Part shown: one piece after another, positions 63,383 through 64,000 of the stretch
Numbering within the stretch: the stretch's first letter is position 1
How the letters are laid out: each line of letters starts with the position of its first letter
Made by a program: the position numbers and the translations under genes
Source: Coix lacryma-jobi var. lacryma-jobi
Lineage: Eukaryota > Streptophyta > Magnoliopsida > Poales > Poaceae
Direction of reading: 5' to 3'
NCBI GenBank assembly: GCA_009763385.1
Contig: CM019829.1
Coordinates: 39,535,705-39,599,704, forward strand
Length of the DNA: 64,000 nt
The notes under the pieces: model-generated
Database searches by the model: none
What the model was told of the DNA's origin: nothing
What the model saw: the letters and a program-made list of their open reading frames with translations, nothing else

Positions 63383-64000
63383 TGAAAGGATCAAGATGCC
63401 CAAGAGAGGGGGTGAATTGGGCTTTTCTAAAACTTTAGCACAAATTAAAACATATCAAGCCCAATTAACCCCTTGTGCCTAGAAGTGTGTTTCTCTATAC
63501 TCTACCGCACAAAAGACTATCACTAAGCCACTTCTACTCTAGTAAAGCAATTCAAGTATAAAAGAACAACAAGTAAATTGCGGAATTGAATTGCTCAACA
63601 GTAAATGCGTAAGTAAAGAGAGTAGAGATGACACGACGATCTTTTTGCCGAGGTATCGAGGTGTCGGCACACCCCCCTAGTCCTCGTTGGAGCACCCGCG
63701 CAAGGGTATTGCTCCCCCTTGATCCGCGCAAGGATCAAGTGCTCACTACGAGCTGATTCTTCGTCACTCCGGCCCGGTGAATCGCTCGCTACCGGTCACA
63801 ACTTGGCTTGAGTCATCCACAAAGCCTCCGGATGATCACCAAGCTCTCCGATCGCCACCAAGCCGTCTAGGTGATGCCGATCACTAAGAGTAACAAGGTA
63901 GAACTCTCACTTGACCAACACAAGGCCAAAGAGATGGATGGATGCACACTTGCTACTCAAATCTCACTAGGAGGTCACTAATTCTCTCAATTAGCAAATC
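63383..64000 (-). repeat. Ty1-copia (SIRE-type) LTR, cut by the window edge
   Basis: It starts TGAAAGGATCAAGATGCCC on the plus strand, the inverted LTR end of this group, and shares gaggtatcgag and cccctagtcctcgttggagc with the LTR at 30028-33064. No primer site lies to its left, so this is a 3' LTR of a minus-strand element extending right, or a solo LTR. The five bases before it, acctt (63378-63382), are the presumed target duplication. Confidence 0.78.

Overview
The window is a stretch of grass (Poaceae) nuclear DNA, most likely from a large panicoid genome of the sorghum, sugarcane, Miscanthus or maize type. The evidence is its content: nested LTR retrotransposons of typical grass lineages, a CACTA transposon, a Helitron, Stowaway and Tourist MITEs, and plant GT-AG introns. 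I see no intact host gene. The only non-transposon coding material is a broken shaggy/GSK3-type kinase fragment and a small spliced reading frame of unknown identity.

Layout. (1) 1-784 is the end of an Athila-like LTR. (2) 785-13650 is a minus-strand SIRE-type Ty1-copia derivative with only a broken partial gag. It was split by a nearly complete non-autonomous Athila-like element at 6145-13582 (TSD acgtg). (3) 13665-23214 is a Ty3-gypsy element with equal-length 1578-bp LTRs, a gag/protease region, only remnants of polymerase, and two similarly built antisense reading frames. (4) 23220-24124 is a plus-strand copia LTR fragment. (5) 24140-28919 is the 5' half of a Tat-like Ty3-gypsy element (LTR, gag, protease, RT, RNase H). 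It abuts, head to head, (6) 28920-33064, the gag and 5' LTR of a minus-strand SIRE-type element, whose LTR carries a Tourist MITE and a TRIM-like miniature retrotransposon. (7) 33065-38569 is an ancient, heavily decayed minus-strand copia element. (8) 38570-41851 is a compact minus-strand retrotransposon with a copia-type primer site but an unrecognised protein containing repeated NWGG modules. (9) 42205 to about 51000 is a minus-strand CACTA element (TNP2-like and TNPA-like genes) with two MITEs inside and no visible right terminus. (10) 51160-52210 is a non-autonomous Helitron. (11) 53518-55962 is a minus-strand chromodomain retrotransposon (Reina-like) that lost everything from the primer site into RNase H. 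(12) 55968-64000 is a lower-copy AT-rich zone with a 184-bp tandem repeat, the GSK3 pseudogene, a (GT)n(TA)n tract, a four-exon spliced reading frame, a 48-base G run, a Tourist MITE and the end of another copia LTR.

The genes do not work together as a pathway. They are the proteins of separate mobile elements, nearly all broken. Insertion order can be read from the nesting and target-site duplications. The most unusual signals are the triplicated primer-binding-site segment inside the Athila-like LTR, the NWGG element, the paired antisense frames, and the 39-bp TRIM interior. Family names come from recognised protein motifs and LTR/primer-site structure; no database search was possible.
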